64,000 nt of DNA, from positions 1 to 64,000 of the forward strand of contig NZ_JAKZLF010000013.1 of assembly GCF_022808855.1 (NCBI RefSeq). The letters run 5' to 3'. The DNA comes from Anaeromyxobacter soli (GTDB lineage Bacteria > Myxococcota > Myxococcia > Myxococcales > Anaeromyxobacteraceae). Positions 24,908 through 36,014 of the stretch are shown here, one piece after another (the first letter of the stretch is position 1; each line of letters starts with the position of its first letter). A program made the position numbers and the translations under genes. The notes below the pieces were generated by a model, which was not told the origin of the DNA, searched no databases, and worked only from the letters and a program-made list of their open reading frames with translations.

Positions 24908-26254
24908 GTGCCCCCTGGCCCCTCCCAGCGCGCGGGCGAGCCTCGACCGAACGTTTCCGAACCGCCCCGCGCCTCACGCTGGCGGCGGCGCCTGCCCTGG
25001 CCGCCCGGCCGCATCGTCGCCGCTTACGCGCTGCTCTCCGCCGTCTGGATCGAGCTGTCCGATCGGGCCGTCGAGCTGCTGATCGGCGATCACGCCGGGA
25101 CGATGATCCAGACCGCGAAGGGCATCGCCTTCGTCGCGGTCACCTCCGTGATGCTGTACGCGCTCATCGGGCGTCGCGAGCGCGGCCTGCGCACGCGCGG
25201 CGCAGAGATCCGCGCCACCATCGAGAGCATGGCGGACGCGGTGCTCGTCGTGGACGCGGACACCCAGATCGTGGAGGCGAACCAGGCCGCGGCCGAGCTC
25301 CTGCGCGTCGGCAGCCGCGAGGCGCTGCTCATGCCGATCGCCGAGTGGGGCAAGCGCTTCCAGCTGCGCCACCTCGACGGCACGCCGGTCCCGCTCGAGC
25401 GCTTCGCGACGATCCGCGCGCTCAAGGGCGAGCGGGTGCCCGCGTACGACGCGATCATCCGCTCCGCCGACGGCCGCGACGTGTTCCTCTCCGTCACCGC
25501 CTCCCCCGTGCTCGTCCCGGGCGGCGGAACGGAGCTCGCCGTCGCGGTGCTGCGCGACGTCTCGCCCGCGCGCCGGCTGGACGAGCTGCGCGACGAGTTC
25601 CTCTCCACCGCCGCGCACGAGTTCAAGACCCCCCTCGCCGTGATCAAGGCGTATGCCCAGCTCCTCCAGAAGCGAGATCCCGGCGAGGCGCAGGCGCTCG
25701 TCGTCATCCAGCGCCAGGTGGACCGCCTGAACAGGCTCGTCCAGCACCTCCTCGACACGACGCGCCTCCGGCTCGACGCGCGCGAGGGGCACCTGCAGCA
25801 CTTCGACCTCGGCGCGCTCGCCGGCGAGGTCGTGTCCCGCATGCGACCCGCCGCGCCGGCCCACGCCCTCTCGGTCGCGACCGTGCCGGCGCAGGTGCTC
25901 GCCGATCGCGAACGGCTCTCGCGCGTGATCACGAGCCTCGTCGACAACGCGGTCCGCTACTCCCCCGGCGGCGGCGCGGTCTCGGCGCGCGTCGAGTCGC
26001 GGGACGGCGAGGCGATCTTCTCGGTGGAGGACCACGGCCTCGGCATCCCGCCCGAGCGTCAGGCCCGGATCTTCGAGCGCTACTACCGCGCCCACGCGGG
26101 CACGCCGCAGGACTACGGCGGGCTCGGCCTGGGCCTCGACATGAGCCGCGAGATCGTGGCCCTCCACGGCGGGCGCATGTGGTTCGAGAGCGCCCCGGGC
26201 CGCGGCTCCACCTTCCACTTCAGCGTGCCGCTCGCCGGGGAGGGCTCCGCATGA
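24908..26254 (+). CDS. sensor histidine kinase with PAS domain
   Basis: 448-residue membrane kinase. Two hydrophobic segments near residues 34-50 and 70-88 bracket a very short outside loop; a PAS domain follows (about 100-220), then HisKA with FLSTAAHEFKTPLAVIKAYAQLL, phospho-acceptor His at 237, and an ATPase domain with N box NAVRYSPGGG, G1 DHGLGIPPE and G2 GGLGLGLDMS. It autophosphorylates and passes phosphate to a receiver. The small sensor loop suggests it senses the membrane or a cytoplasmic PAS ligand. Start GTG 24908 is the least certain part. The receiver gene overlaps its stop by 4 bp. Confidence 0.85.
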   Translation: MPPGPSQRAGEPRPNVSEPPRASRWRRRLPWPPGRIVAAYALLSAVWIELSDRAVELLIGDHAGTMIQTAKGIAFVAVTSVMLYALIGRRERGLRTRGAEIRATIESMADAVLVVDADTQIVEANQAAAELLRVGSREALLMPIAEWGKRFQLRHLDGTPVPLERFATIRALKGERVPAYDAIIRSADGRDVFLSVTASPVLVPGGGTELAVAVLRDVSPARRLDELRDEFLSTAAHEFKTPLAVIKAYAQLLQKRDPGEAQALVVIQRQVDRLNRLVQHLLDTTRLRLDAREGHLQHFDLGALAGEVVSRMRPAAPAHALSVATVPAQVLADRERLSRVITSLVDNAVRYSPGGGAVSARVESRDGEAIFSVEDHGLGIPPERQARIFERYYRAHAGTPQDYGGLGLGLDMSREIVALHGGRMWFESAPGRGSTFHFSVPLAGEGSA

Positions 26255-26646
26255 CCTCGCGCAGCGTGCTCGTCGTCGAGGACGATCCGGACCTCCTCGC
26301 CCTGCTCGAGATGATCCTCGAGGACGCCGGCCACAAGGTGCGGACCGCCCAGGAAGGCGGAGCGGCGCTCGCCCGCGTCGCCGAGGAGATGCCGGGCGTG
26401 ATCCTCCTCGACATGCGGATGCCCGGCATGAACGGGTGGGAGTTCGCGCGCGAGTTCCGTACCCGCTTCGGGCACGCCTGCCCGATCGTCGTCGTGACGG
26501 CCGCCGAGAACGCGCGGGGCCGCGCCGAGGAGATCGGCGCCGAGGGATGGCTGTCGAAGCCGTTCGAGCTCGAGGACGTCCTCGCGACGGTGGCGCGGCA
26601 CCTCTCAACGGCGGAGGGGGCGGAGGGGGCGCCGGCGACGCGCTGA
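26251..26646 (+). CDS. single-domain response regulator
   Basis: 131-residue receiver-only protein. The acidic pocket (VVEDDPD), the phospho-acceptor Asp at about 54 in ILLDMRMPGMNGWE, and Lys 103 in WLSKPFE are intact. There is no output domain; the last 15 residues are an Ala/Glu-rich tail. The ATG overlaps the kinase stop (ATGA), so the two form one unit. It must act by protein contact or in a phosphorelay, as single-domain receivers commonly do in myxobacteria. Confidence 0.88.
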   Translation: MTSRSVLVVEDDPDLLALLEMILEDAGHKVRTAQEGGAALARVAEEMPGVILLDMRMPGMNGWEFAREFRTRFGHACPIVVVTAAENARGRAEEIGAEGWLSKPFELEDVLATVARHLSTAEGAEGAPATR

Positions 26647-26713
26647 ACGGCCGATCATGACTCGCGAACAGGCCAGCGAAGCGAGCCCGCCAAACTGTCG
26701 TCTAGCGCCCTCG

Positions 26714-27874
26714 CTACGGGAATAGCGTGAACCGCACGCCCGCCTCGAAGAGCGGCTGGAGCCCGCGGTCGTCGATCGAGCGGCGGGGCAGTCCGAGGCC
26801 CTCCTCCTCGATGCGCGTGTAGGTGGTCCACGAGACGCCGCCGTAGAGGCCGACGCCGAACACCGGGTTCGAGCGCAGATCGACGCCGCCCATGAGGCGC
26901 AGCATCTCGTGGCCGGTGTAGGAGACGAGCTCGTGGCTGTCGCCGTTCGACGTCGTCACATTCGCCGCGGCGAAGCCGGTGCCGACCGCGAGCCACTTGC
27001 CGACCGGCGAGGTGGCGCCCCAGGTGTGCCTGAGGAGCACGCCGAACTTCACCGTCGAGGACATGCAGTCGAGCCCCGCCGCGGAGCAGGCGTCCCGGTA
27101 CATGTTGCCCGCGTCACCGACGCCCACGTCGAGGTAAAGGCCGAGGCCGATGGCGGGCGTGATGCGCGCGCCGCCCTCGAACCAGAGGTCGAGCTGCCCC
27201 TCGAGCACGTCGCCCGTGTCGATCCCATCTCCCATGTCGCCGCCGAAGCCGATCCCTCCCAGCCCGAAGGAGGCGTACACGGGGAGGATGGGCGCGAGGC
27301 CTCGCTGCGGGCGCGCCTGGGCAGGCTGAGCGTACGGCGGCGGGCCCGCGTACGGCGGCCCCGCGGGCGGTGGCGGACGCCGCGGTGGCGGAGGGCGCGG
27401 ATAGGGCTCGCGGCGCACGCGCACCGAGCCGTCCGCGTAGGCGATGCGCGCGATCTGCTCCGCGGGGATCCGCCGGGTCGTCCCGTCGGGGAGCTGGATC
27501 GTCACGCCCTCGGAGACCTCCTCGATGACGCGCCCGCGGACGCGTCCGCCGCTCACGAGGAAGACGGTGTCGAGCGGCCCCTGCACGACCGGCGGGGCGC
27601 TCCTCGGCTCCTGCGGCGCGGTCGCCGCGGGCCCGGACGGCTGCGACTGCGGCGGGCCGGCCGGGCTCGCCTGCCTCGCGCCACCGCCGCGCTCGATCCG
27701 CACGATCGCGTCGGGGTCGAAGCGCCGCAGGGTGCCGTCCTCGAGCTGGATCGTGACGCCCGTCGACGGGCTCTCCTCGACGATGGTGCCGGTGACCCGG
27801 GTCCCGTCCTTGATGACCACCGTGTCTTGCGCCGGCGCGGCGGCCAGGGCCGCGGCGAGCAGGATCGCGAGCAT
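26714..27874 (-). CDS. outer-membrane beta-barrel-like protein with duplicated N-terminal module
   Basis: 386 residues with a signal peptide (first 15 or so). Two copies of a 45-residue beta-rich module follow: DTVVIKDGTRVTGTIVEE...RIER and DTVFLVSGGRVRGRVIEE...RIAY, each containing VTIQL-[EP]-DGT-x-RR. A Pro-rich linker (YPRPPPPRRPPPPAGPP) joins them to a C-terminal domain of about 190 residues with alternating Gly/aromatic beta strands ending in FEAGVRFTLFP, the usual barrel end with a terminal aromatic residue. I infer an outer-membrane or periplasmic barrel; function is unknown. Confidence 0.7.
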   Translation of the reverse strand: MLAILLAAALAAAPAQDTVVIKDGTRVTGTIVEESPSTGVTIQLEDGTLRRFDPDAIVRIERGGGARQASPAGPPQSQPSGPAATAPQEPRSAPPVVQGPLDTVFLVSGGRVRGRVIEEVSEGVTIQLPDGTTRRIPAEQIARIAYADGSVRVRREPYPRPPPPRRPPPPAGPPYAGPPPYAQPAQARPQRGLAPILPVYASFGLGGIGFGGDMGDGIDTGDVLEGQLDLWFEGGARITPAIGLGLYLDVGVGDAGNMYRDACSAAGLDCMSSTVKFGVLLRHTWGATSPVGKWLAVGTGFAAANVTTSNGDSHELVSYTGHEMLRLMGGVDLRSNPVFGVGLYGGVSWTTYTRIEEEGLGLPRRSIDDRGLQPLFEAGVRFTLFP

Positions 27875-28120
27875 GTTCGTCCTCCGGACGGACCCCAGGG
27901 CCCGTCCCTTCCGAGCACACTAGCGACAAGCGTGCCGCTCCCGCAGGCCGCCGGGCTCCGCGGCCCGGGTGCCGTGCCGCACCGCGACATCACGGGCATT
28001 TCGCCATCCCGGCCCGATCCCTCGGGGACGGGCGGACCGTCCGCCCGCCCGCGCCGACCGCCTCCCCCTGTGGGCGGGCGGCTCGCGTGTCGCAAGGGAT
28101 TCACGCCCCGCCCGCTGCCC

Positions 28121-28702
28121 TCACGCGGTCTCGGGATCGATCCACCTCTGCACGCGCGGCGGCTCGAACCGGTCGAACGCGTCGAGCAGCGCTCCGGGCT
28201 CCTCTCCGACGAGGATGAGCCGGCGATGCTCGGACCGAAGGAAGCCCTCCGTCACCGCATGATCGAAATAGGAGATGAGCGGGCGGTAATAGCCGGCGAC
28301 GTCGAGGAGCCCGCAGGGCTTCGCGTGGAGGCCGAGCTGCGCCCAGGTGAGGATCTCGGAGAGCTCCTCGAGCGTGCCCATCCCGCCGGGCAGCGCGAGG
28401 AAGGCGTCGGAGAGCTCCGCCATCTTCGCCTTGCGCTCGTGCATCGATCCGACCACGTGCTGCCGCGTGAGGCCGCCGTGGCCGAGCTCGCGCGCGAGGA
28501 GCGCTCGCGGGATCACCCCGTCCACCTCGCCGCCCGCCTCGAGCGCGGCGCTCGCCACCGCGCCCATGAGCCCGACGCTCCCGCCTCCGTACACGAGGCC
28601 GAGCCCGCGCCTCGCGAGCGCCCTCCCGACCTCCTGCGCCATCGCCACGTACGAACCGTTGATCCCGGGGGAGGAGCCGCAGAACACGCAGATGCGTTTC
28701 AT
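28121..28702 (-). CDS. LOG family protein (TIGR00730, nucleotide 5'-monophosphate phosphoribohydrolase)
   Basis: 193-residue Rossmann-fold enzyme of the LOG (lonely guy) family, which cleaves ribose 5-phosphate from cytokinin-type or purine/pyrimidine nucleotides. VYGGGSVGLMGAVA, the MHERKAKM segment and the hallmark LPGGMGTLEEL are present. The ATG (28702) starts directly at KRICVFCGSSPG, typical for the family. Bacterial LOG/PpnN-type proteins salvage nucleotides or bind alarmones. It stands alone, divergent from sdhCAB. Confidence 0.9.
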   Translation of the reverse strand: MKRICVFCGSSPGINGSYVAMAQEVGRALARRGLGLVYGGGSVGLMGAVASAALEAGGEVDGVIPRALLARELGHGGLTRQHVVGSMHERKAKMAELSDAFLALPGGMGTLEELSEILTWAQLGLHAKPCGLLDVAGYYRPLISYFDHAVTEGFLRSEHRRLILVGEEPGALLDAFDRFEPPRVQRWIDPETA

Positions 28703-28792
28703 GCGCCGCAAATTAACGGACCAGTCTGGCCCGCAAAGGGCCCCTCCCGGGACTAGCATACCCGCGCGTGGTCTGGCACCGTGTCGGCCTCT

Positions 28793-29481
28793 ATGTCGAC
28801 CTCCGTGAGTCCGGTGTCCGCGCCCCGCGCTACGCGCCTGGGCGCCCTGTGGAACAGCGCCGTCGGTAAGAAGGCGCTGATGGCTGTGACGGGGATCGTG
28901 CTGTTCCTGTTCGTCCTCGTTCACATGATCGGCAACCTGCAGGTCTTCCAGGGTGCCGCGAAAATCAATCACTATGCGGAGCTGCTCCGCATCTCCCCGC
29001 CGTTCCTCTGGTTCACGAGGATCGTGCTGCTCGTGGCGGTGTTCGTCCACGCGCTCGCGGGCATCGAGCTCTGGATGGAACGCCAGCGCGCGCGCCCCGT
29101 GGGCTACCAGGACTACCGTCCGGTGGTCTCGTCCACCGCCTCGCGGACGATGATCTGGAGCGGCCTGCTCATCCTCCTCTTCGTCGTTTACCACCTGCTC
29201 GATCTCACGATCGGCGTGGTGAACCCGAGGTTCGAGCACGGGCAGGTGTACGCCAACCTCGTCGCGAGCCTGTCGCGCGCGGTGGGCGCCGCCATCTACC
29301 TCGTCGCGATGATCGGGCTCGGCTTCCACCTCTGGCACGGGCTCTATTCGATGTTCCAGTCGCTCGGCCTCTCGAACCGCGGCATCTCGCCGACGATCCA
29401 GAAGTTCGCGATCGGCTTTGCCGTGCTCCTGACGCTCGGGTTCTCCGCCGTTCCGCTGGCCGTCATCCTCGGCCTCGTGGG

Positions 29482-29485
<4 letters not shown>
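28793..29485 (+). CDS. sdhC: succinate dehydrogenase cytochrome b558 subunit
   Basis: 230-residue integral membrane subunit anchoring the flavoprotein and iron-sulfur subunits and binding two b haems and quinone. Five hydrophobic helices are visible, with conserved His in [32 protein letters not shown] and [15 protein letters not shown], the set of the Bacillus/delta-proteobacterial type B enzymes. I start at ATG 28793; GTG 28781 in frame is possible, and neither has a strong ribosome site. It overlaps sdhA by 4 bp. Confidence 0.88.
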
Positions 29486-31403
<1,918 letters not shown>

Positions 31404-31407
<4 letters not shown>

Positions 31408-32234
31408 GGATCACCCTCGACATCTGGCGTCAGAAGAACCCGCGCGACCCCGGCCGCTTCGAGCGGTTCGAGGTGCCGAACGTCAACGAGCACATGTCCT
31501 TCCTCGAGATGCTGGACGTGCTGAACCAGCAGCTCGTCTCGGAGGGCAAGGAGCCGGTGGCGTTCGACTCCGACTGCCGCGAGGGCATCTGCGGCATGTG
31601 CGGCTTCCTCATCAACGGCGAGGCGCACGGGCCGCTCCGCAACGCGACCGTGTGCCAGACGCACATGCGCCACTTCAAGGACGGCGACGTGCTGCGCCTC
31701 GAGCCGTGGCGGGCGTCGGCGTTCCCGGTGCTGCGCGACCTCATCGTCGACCGGTCCGCCCTCGATCGCATCATCGCCGCGGGCGGCTACACCTCGACCC
31801 GCGCCGGCAGCGCGGCCGAGGCGAACCAGATCCTCATCCCGAAGCCGTCCGCCGACAAGGCGATGGAGGCGGCGGCGTGCATCGGGTGTGGCGCGTGCGT
31901 CGCGTCCTGCCCGAACGCCGCGGCGGCGCTCTTCACCGGCGCCAAGATCGCGCACCTCGGCCACCTGCCTCAGGGTCAGCCCGAGCGCATGGGGCGCGCG
32001 ATCGCCATGACGAGCCAGGCGCACGCCGAGGGCTTCGGTCACTGCACGACGATCGGCGAGTGCGAGGCGGTCTGCCCGGCCGGCATCAAGCTCGAGGTCA
32101 TCTCGCGGATGAACAAGGACTTCATCAAGGCGACGCTCGGCGGGTACGCCAACGAGGTGCAGACGCTCGCGGCGCTGCCGCCCTCCGCGGCGATGCGCTT
32201 CTTCGAGGCCGAGCCGCCCAAGAAGGAGCCGTAA
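31404..32234 (+). CDS. sdhB: succinate dehydrogenase/fumarate reductase iron-sulfur subunit
   Basis: 276-residue electron-transfer subunit carrying three clusters: [10 protein letters not shown] with a later Cys for the [2Fe-2S] centre, [13 protein letters not shown] for [4Fe-4S], and [15 protein letters not shown] for [3Fe-4S]. The GTG start overlaps the sdhA stop by 4 bp (GTGA), so the C-A-B set is translated together. Gene order C-A-B and the single b558 anchor mark a type B menaquinone-linked enzyme, in line with an anaerobic or facultative respiratory lifestyle. Confidence 0.95.
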
Positions 32235-32249
32235 GCCGTCAGCCGTCCC

Positions 32250-32268
32250 CGCCGGCTCCGCGCCGGCG
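32250..32268 (+). terminator. hairpin after sdhCAB
   Basis: CGCCGG, a 7-nt loop and CCGGCG form a 6-bp GC stem 15 bp past the sdhB stop. It has no U-tract; termination is inferred from position. Confidence 0.45.
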
Positions 32269-32380
32269 AGCCCCGCCCCGCATGCGCCGCGACCTCGCGG
32301 CGTGCGCGGGGCGGTGGCATTTCGAGGGTGCGGCGCGGCGAGCTCTCCCCCGCGACGGGGACGGACGGACGCGCGGAGAC

Positions 32381-33169
32381 CTAGGCCGGCTCGAGCTCGG
32401 CGAGGAGCGGCTGCGCATCCCGGAGCGCGTGCGAGAACCAGCGCTCCCAGGGGAACCGTCCCTCCGAGTCGGGCCACACCGCCTGCAGCGCCGGGAAGCG
32501 CGGGCCGCCGTGGAACCAGCCTGCGTAGCCGAGGTACGCCGGGTAGTGGCGGCGCGCGACCGGCCGGAACGCGACCGGACGGTCCAGGAGGATCCCGTCC
32601 ACGACGCCGCCCTCCTCGAACCGCTCCCCGGCGCGCACGCGCGCGCCGAGGCGGTCGAGCGCGGCCTCGCGAGTCGCGGCGTCGAGGCCGAAGACGATGA
32701 CCTCCGGGTGATCGAACGAGCGGAACAGCCCGACCGTGAAGGCGTGCTCAGCGCCCGCGCCCTCGGCCTGGATGACGTGCCACCCGCCCTCGGCGACGTC
32801 CGCGAGCACGCGGAGGTCGAGCGCGTCGAGCGGCTCGCCGCGCCGGGGCGGATAGCGCGGATCGAGCGACGGCCAGCGGCGCGACGGTCGCGTGGGGAGC
32901 GGGAGCGGGCCCTCCCGGACGTGCCAGCGCTCCCCGAGGCCGGCGCGGCCGAGCGTCGTTCCGCGCGGGTGCAGCACGATCTCGACGCACGACGGGTCGC
33001 GCGCCACCACGGCGTCGAGCGTCCAGTCGCGGTCGTCGGCGGCGTCGTGCGGGGCGCGCCCGCACCGGAACCGCCACTCCGCGCCCCCGTCTCGGCCGCG
33101 GGCCGCGGCCAGGATGGGCGCGCCACCCTCGGCCACGTGCTTGCACACGGCGGCGCGATCGCTGGACAT
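32381..33169 (-). CDS. DUF4262 domain protein
   Basis: 262 residues. The C-terminal half (about 130-260) matches DUF4262: GWHVIQAEG, AFTVGLFRSFDHPEVIVFGL, GWFHGG and FPALQAVWPDSEGRFPWERW. The N-terminal half looks like a small immunity/Imm-like beta domain (VCKHVAEGGAPI, WRFRCGRAPHD) as in other two-part proteins of this kind. No catalytic residues are known. It is probably cytoplasmic. Start ATG 33169 is preferred over an in-frame GTG at 33205; neither has a good ribosome site. It is divergent from the Wzx-like gene. Confidence 0.72.
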   Translation of the reverse strand: MSSDRAAVCKHVAEGGAPILAAARGRDGGAEWRFRCGRAPHDAADDRDWTLDAVVARDPSCVEIVLHPRGTTLGRAGLGERWHVREGPLPLPTRPSRRWPSLDPRYPPRRGEPLDALDLRVLADVAEGGWHVIQAEGAGAEHAFTVGLFRSFDHPEVIVFGLDAATREAALDRLGARVRAGERFEEGGVVDGILLDRPVAFRPVARRHYPAYLGYAGWFHGGPRFPALQAVWPDSEGRFPWERWFSHALRDAQPLLAELEPA

Positions 33170-33308
33170 CGACGGGAGCAGACCACTTCGGTGCCTGCTT
33201 GTCACGGGGTGTCACGGGCGTCCCAGCGCGTCATGCCGGTGGCCCTCCGGGGTGGCCGCCGCGGCGCCCCGTTGCCGCGCCACGCACGGAGCCCGACCGT
33301 CTTGTGGA

Positions 33309-34907
33309 ATGGCGGCCGAGACCGACGCGGCGGATCCGGGCGGGGCGTCCCTCATGAGACAGGCGGGGCCGCTCATCGCGGCGCGCCTCTTCACCGCGAT
33401 CCTGACGCTGTCGATCCCGCTCGTGCTCGCGCGGGTCCTCCCGCTCGCCGAGTACGGCACGTACAAGCAGCTCTTCCTCATCGCGCTGACGCTCTCGTCG
33501 ATCCTCCCGCTGGGCGTCGGGCAGAGCCTCTACTACTTCATTCCGCGCACGACCCACCGGCGCGTCTACTTCGGCCAGACCCTGCTCTTCCTGCTCGCGG
33601 CGGGCGGCGTGGCGGCGGTGGGGCTGTTCGCCGCGATGCCGCGCGTGGCCGCGGCCTTCGAGAACCCAGGGCTGCTCGACCATCGCCTCCTCCTCGCGCT
33701 CTACACGGGCTTCACCGTCGCCGCGTCCCCGCTCGAGCTCTCGATGACGAGCCAGGGCCAGACGCGTCGCTCCGCGCTCACCTACCTCGTGTGGGACAGC
33801 GCCCGCGCCGCCGCGTTCGTGGTGCCGGCCACCACGGGCCGCGGCCTGGGGGCGATGATGACCACCCTCACCTTGCTCGCCGCGCTCCGGCTCGTGGCCG
33901 CCTGGGCGGTGATGCTGGGCGGGAAGCGAGGCCCCCTCCTCGACCGGCGCCTCTTCGCGGGACAGCTGGCGTACGCCTTCCCGTTCGGGATGGCGATGCT
34001 CGTCGCGATCCCCCAGCAGTACGCCCACCAGTACGTCGTCGCGAGCACCGTCGGCCCCGCCCTCTTCGCGATCTACGCGGCCGGCTGCTTCGACCCGCCG
34101 TTCGTGGATCTGCTGTACACGCCCACCGGCGAGGTCCTCATGGTGCGCCTCGGCGCGCTCGAGAAGGCGGGACGCGCGGGCGAGAGCGTCGCCGTCTTCC
34201 GCGAGGCCGCGGGCCACCTCGCCCGCTACCTCCTGCCGGGCGTCGTCTTCCTGTGGGCGATCGCCCCGGACTTCGTGGTCGCCGTGTTCGGCGAGCGCTT
34301 CGCGCCCTCCGCCACGATCTTCCGCGTCTGGCTGCTCGCCATCCCGTTCGGCGTCTTCCCCATGGACGCTGCGCTCCGCGCCCGCAACGAGACGCGGCAC
34401 CTGTTCCGCGCGTACGTCGTGAAGGCGGTCGCGACGGTGCCGCTCGTGTGGGCCGGCGTGAGCCGCTTCGGGATCCTCGGCGGGGTCGGGTCCTACGTCG
34501 CGGCGGAGCTCGTCGGCAAGGCGATGCTCGCGGCCCGGCTCCCGCGCGCGCTCGCCGACGCGGGCGTCCGTCCGCCGCTGCAGGCGCTCGTGCCCTGGGG
34601 CGAGATCTCGCGGGCCGGGATCGGCGGGACGCTCGCCGCGATCGCCGGCGTCGCGGTCCTCCGCGCGGCCCCTGCGCTGGAGGCGCCAGGTGCCGCCGCG
34701 ACCGCCCTGTACCGGTTCGTGCCGCTCGCCATCGCGGGGCTCGTGGGCGCCGCGATCTATGTCGCGGTGCTCTGGATGACGGGCGTGCGCCCGGCCGCCG
34801 CGCTCGCCGCGATCCGCTCGCGCCGGCCGGCCGGGCTCCGTGAAAGCTCAGCGGGCCTGCGCCCCCTCGCGGCGCACCGCGCCGTAGACGATGCGAGGGA
34901 CGTCTAG
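33309..34907 (+). CDS. Wzx-type polysaccharide flippase
   Basis: 532-residue polytopic inner-membrane protein of the MOP/polysaccharide transporter superfamily, with 12 to 14 hydrophobic segments. AARLFTAILTLSIPLVLARVLPLAEYGTYKQLFL is the usual start of Wzx-like proteins. It should flip undecaprenyl-linked repeat units to the periplasm for the exopolysaccharide locus that follows on the opposite strand. Its 3' end overlaps the convergent glycosyltransferase gene by 60 bp, so the C-terminal 20 residues (RPLAAHRAVDDARDV) are probably extra tail. It is the only plus-strand gene of the locus. Confidence 0.85.
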   Translation: MAAETDAADPGGASLMRQAGPLIAARLFTAILTLSIPLVLARVLPLAEYGTYKQLFLIALTLSSILPLGVGQSLYYFIPRTTHRRVYFGQTLLFLLAAGGVAAVGLFAAMPRVAAAFENPGLLDHRLLLALYTGFTVAASPLELSMTSQGQTRRSALTYLVWDSARAAAFVVPATTGRGLGAMMTTLTLLAALRLVAAWAVMLGGKRGPLLDRRLFAGQLAYAFPFGMAMLVAIPQQYAHQYVVASTVGPALFAIYAAGCFDPPFVDLLYTPTGEVLMVRLGALEKAGRAGESVAVFREAAGHLARYLLPGVVFLWAIAPDFVVAVFGERFAPSATIFRVWLLAIPFGVFPMDAALRARNETRHLFRAYVVKAVATVPLVWAGVSRFGILGGVGSYVAAELVGKAMLAARLPRALADAGVRPPLQALVPWGEISRAGIGGTLAAIAGVAVLRAAPALEAPGAAATALYRFVPLAIAGLVGAAIYVAVLWMTGVRPAAALAAIRSRRPAGLRESSAGLRPLAAHRAVDDARDV

Positions 34908-36014
34908 CCCGGTCAGGTCCTCGTACAGCGCGTCGTAGCTCGCGCGCATCTGCTCCACCGAGAACTCACGCTCGACCCGCCGCCGACCCCGCTCGCCCAT
35001 CCGTCGCCGCAGCGGGGCGTCGTCGAGGAGCTCCAGGAGGCGCCGCGCGAGGACGGCCGGCGCGCCGGGCGGGACGAGGAAGCCCTCCTCGCCCTCGTGG
35101 ACGAGCTCCGGAGTCCCGCCCACCGAGGTCGCGACCACGGGGAGGCGCGCGGCCATCGCCTCCAGGAGGGCGTTCGAGATCCCCTCGGCGTAGCTGGGCG
35201 AGACCGCCACCTCCGCCCGCGCGAGGAGTGAGGCCACGTCGCGGCGGTGGCCGAGGAAGTGGCAGTGCTCGGCCACCCCGAGCTGGCGGGCCGCCCGCTC
35301 GAGGAGCGGCCGGCGCGCGCCGTCGCCGACGAGCACGAGGCGCGCCTCGGGCCGGGCGCGCACGACCTCCCGCATCGCGTGGAGGAGGTCCGTCTGGCCC
35401 TTCACGGGATGGTGCATGTTGGCGACGCAGACGATCGCGCCGGCCTCCGGCGCGGGGGCCTCGGGGGCGCGGCGCGCCGCGCGGTCGAGCTCGCCGAGAT
35501 CCACGCCGTTCCGCACCACCACGACGCGGTCCGGCGCCACTCCGTCGCGGACGGCCTGGTCGCGGATGCAGAGCGCGTTCACGAGCACCCGGTCGGCGAG
35601 GCGCGACGCGAGCACGAGCGCGGGGCGGTGCAGGCCGGGGAGCTGGTGCCCGAGATCCACGCGGGTGACGATCGACGGGACGCCGGCGAGGCGGGCCGCG
35701 ACCACGCCGAGGACGTTCGTGCGAAGGTCCTGGGCGTGGACGATCCGGACCCGCTCCTCCTGGACGAAGCGCACGAGGCGCGCCACCTGGAGCAGCGTGT
35801 ACGCCCTGAGGAGCTTGCTCCCGACGTCGAACACGAACGGGCGGACACCCTCCGCGGCGAGGTCCGCGAGGTGCTCGCCGTCGTCGTGCAGGGTCGCGAC
35901 CACCGGCTCGAAGCGCGAACGCTCCATCGTCCGGACGTTGAGGACGGTCTGACGCTCCTGCCCACCGAGCTGGAAGCGGTCCTGGAAGACGAGGATCTTC
36001 AGCGGGCGGCCCAC
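34848..36014 (-). CDS. glycosyltransferase family 4 (exopolysaccharide)
   Basis: 388-residue GT-B enzyme. N-terminal FQDRFQLGGQERQTVLNVRTM is the typical GT4 acceptor start; VVRNGVDLGEL, VANMHHPVKGQTDLLHAM, and SPSYAEGISNALLEAMAARLPVVATSVGG (E-x7-E region) are the C-terminal donor blocks. I take GTG 36014 as start, overlapping the upstream Wzy-like stop by 16 bp; a CTG at 36002 with a 4-bp overlap is possible. It is the last gene of the minus-strand polysaccharide run. Donor and linkage are not predictable. Confidence 0.85.
   Translation of the reverse strand: MGRPLKILVFQDRFQLGGQERQTVLNVRTMERSRFEPVVATLHDDGEHLADLAAEGVRPFVFDVGSKLLRAYTLLQVARLVRFVQEERVRIVHAQDLRTNVLGVVAARLAGVPSIVTRVDLGHQLPGLHRPALVLASRLADRVLVNALCIRDQAVRDGVAPDRVVVVRNGVDLGELDRAARRAPEAPAPEAGAIVCVANMHHPVKGQTDLLHAMREVVRARPEARLVLVGDGARRPLLERAARQLGVAEHCHFLGHRRDVASLLARAEVAVSPSYAEGISNALLEAMAARLPVVATSVGGTPELVHEGEEGFLVPPGAPAVLARRLLELLDDAPLRRRMGERGRRRVEREFSVEQMRASYDALYEDLTGLDVPRIVYGAVRREGAQAR

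Noticed and set aside
28776-28791. TGGCACCGTGTCGGCC before sdhC as a sigma-54 promoter
   Set aside because: The -24 half fits but the -12 element lacks TTGC/GC at the right spacing, and it overlaps the start region of sdhC.
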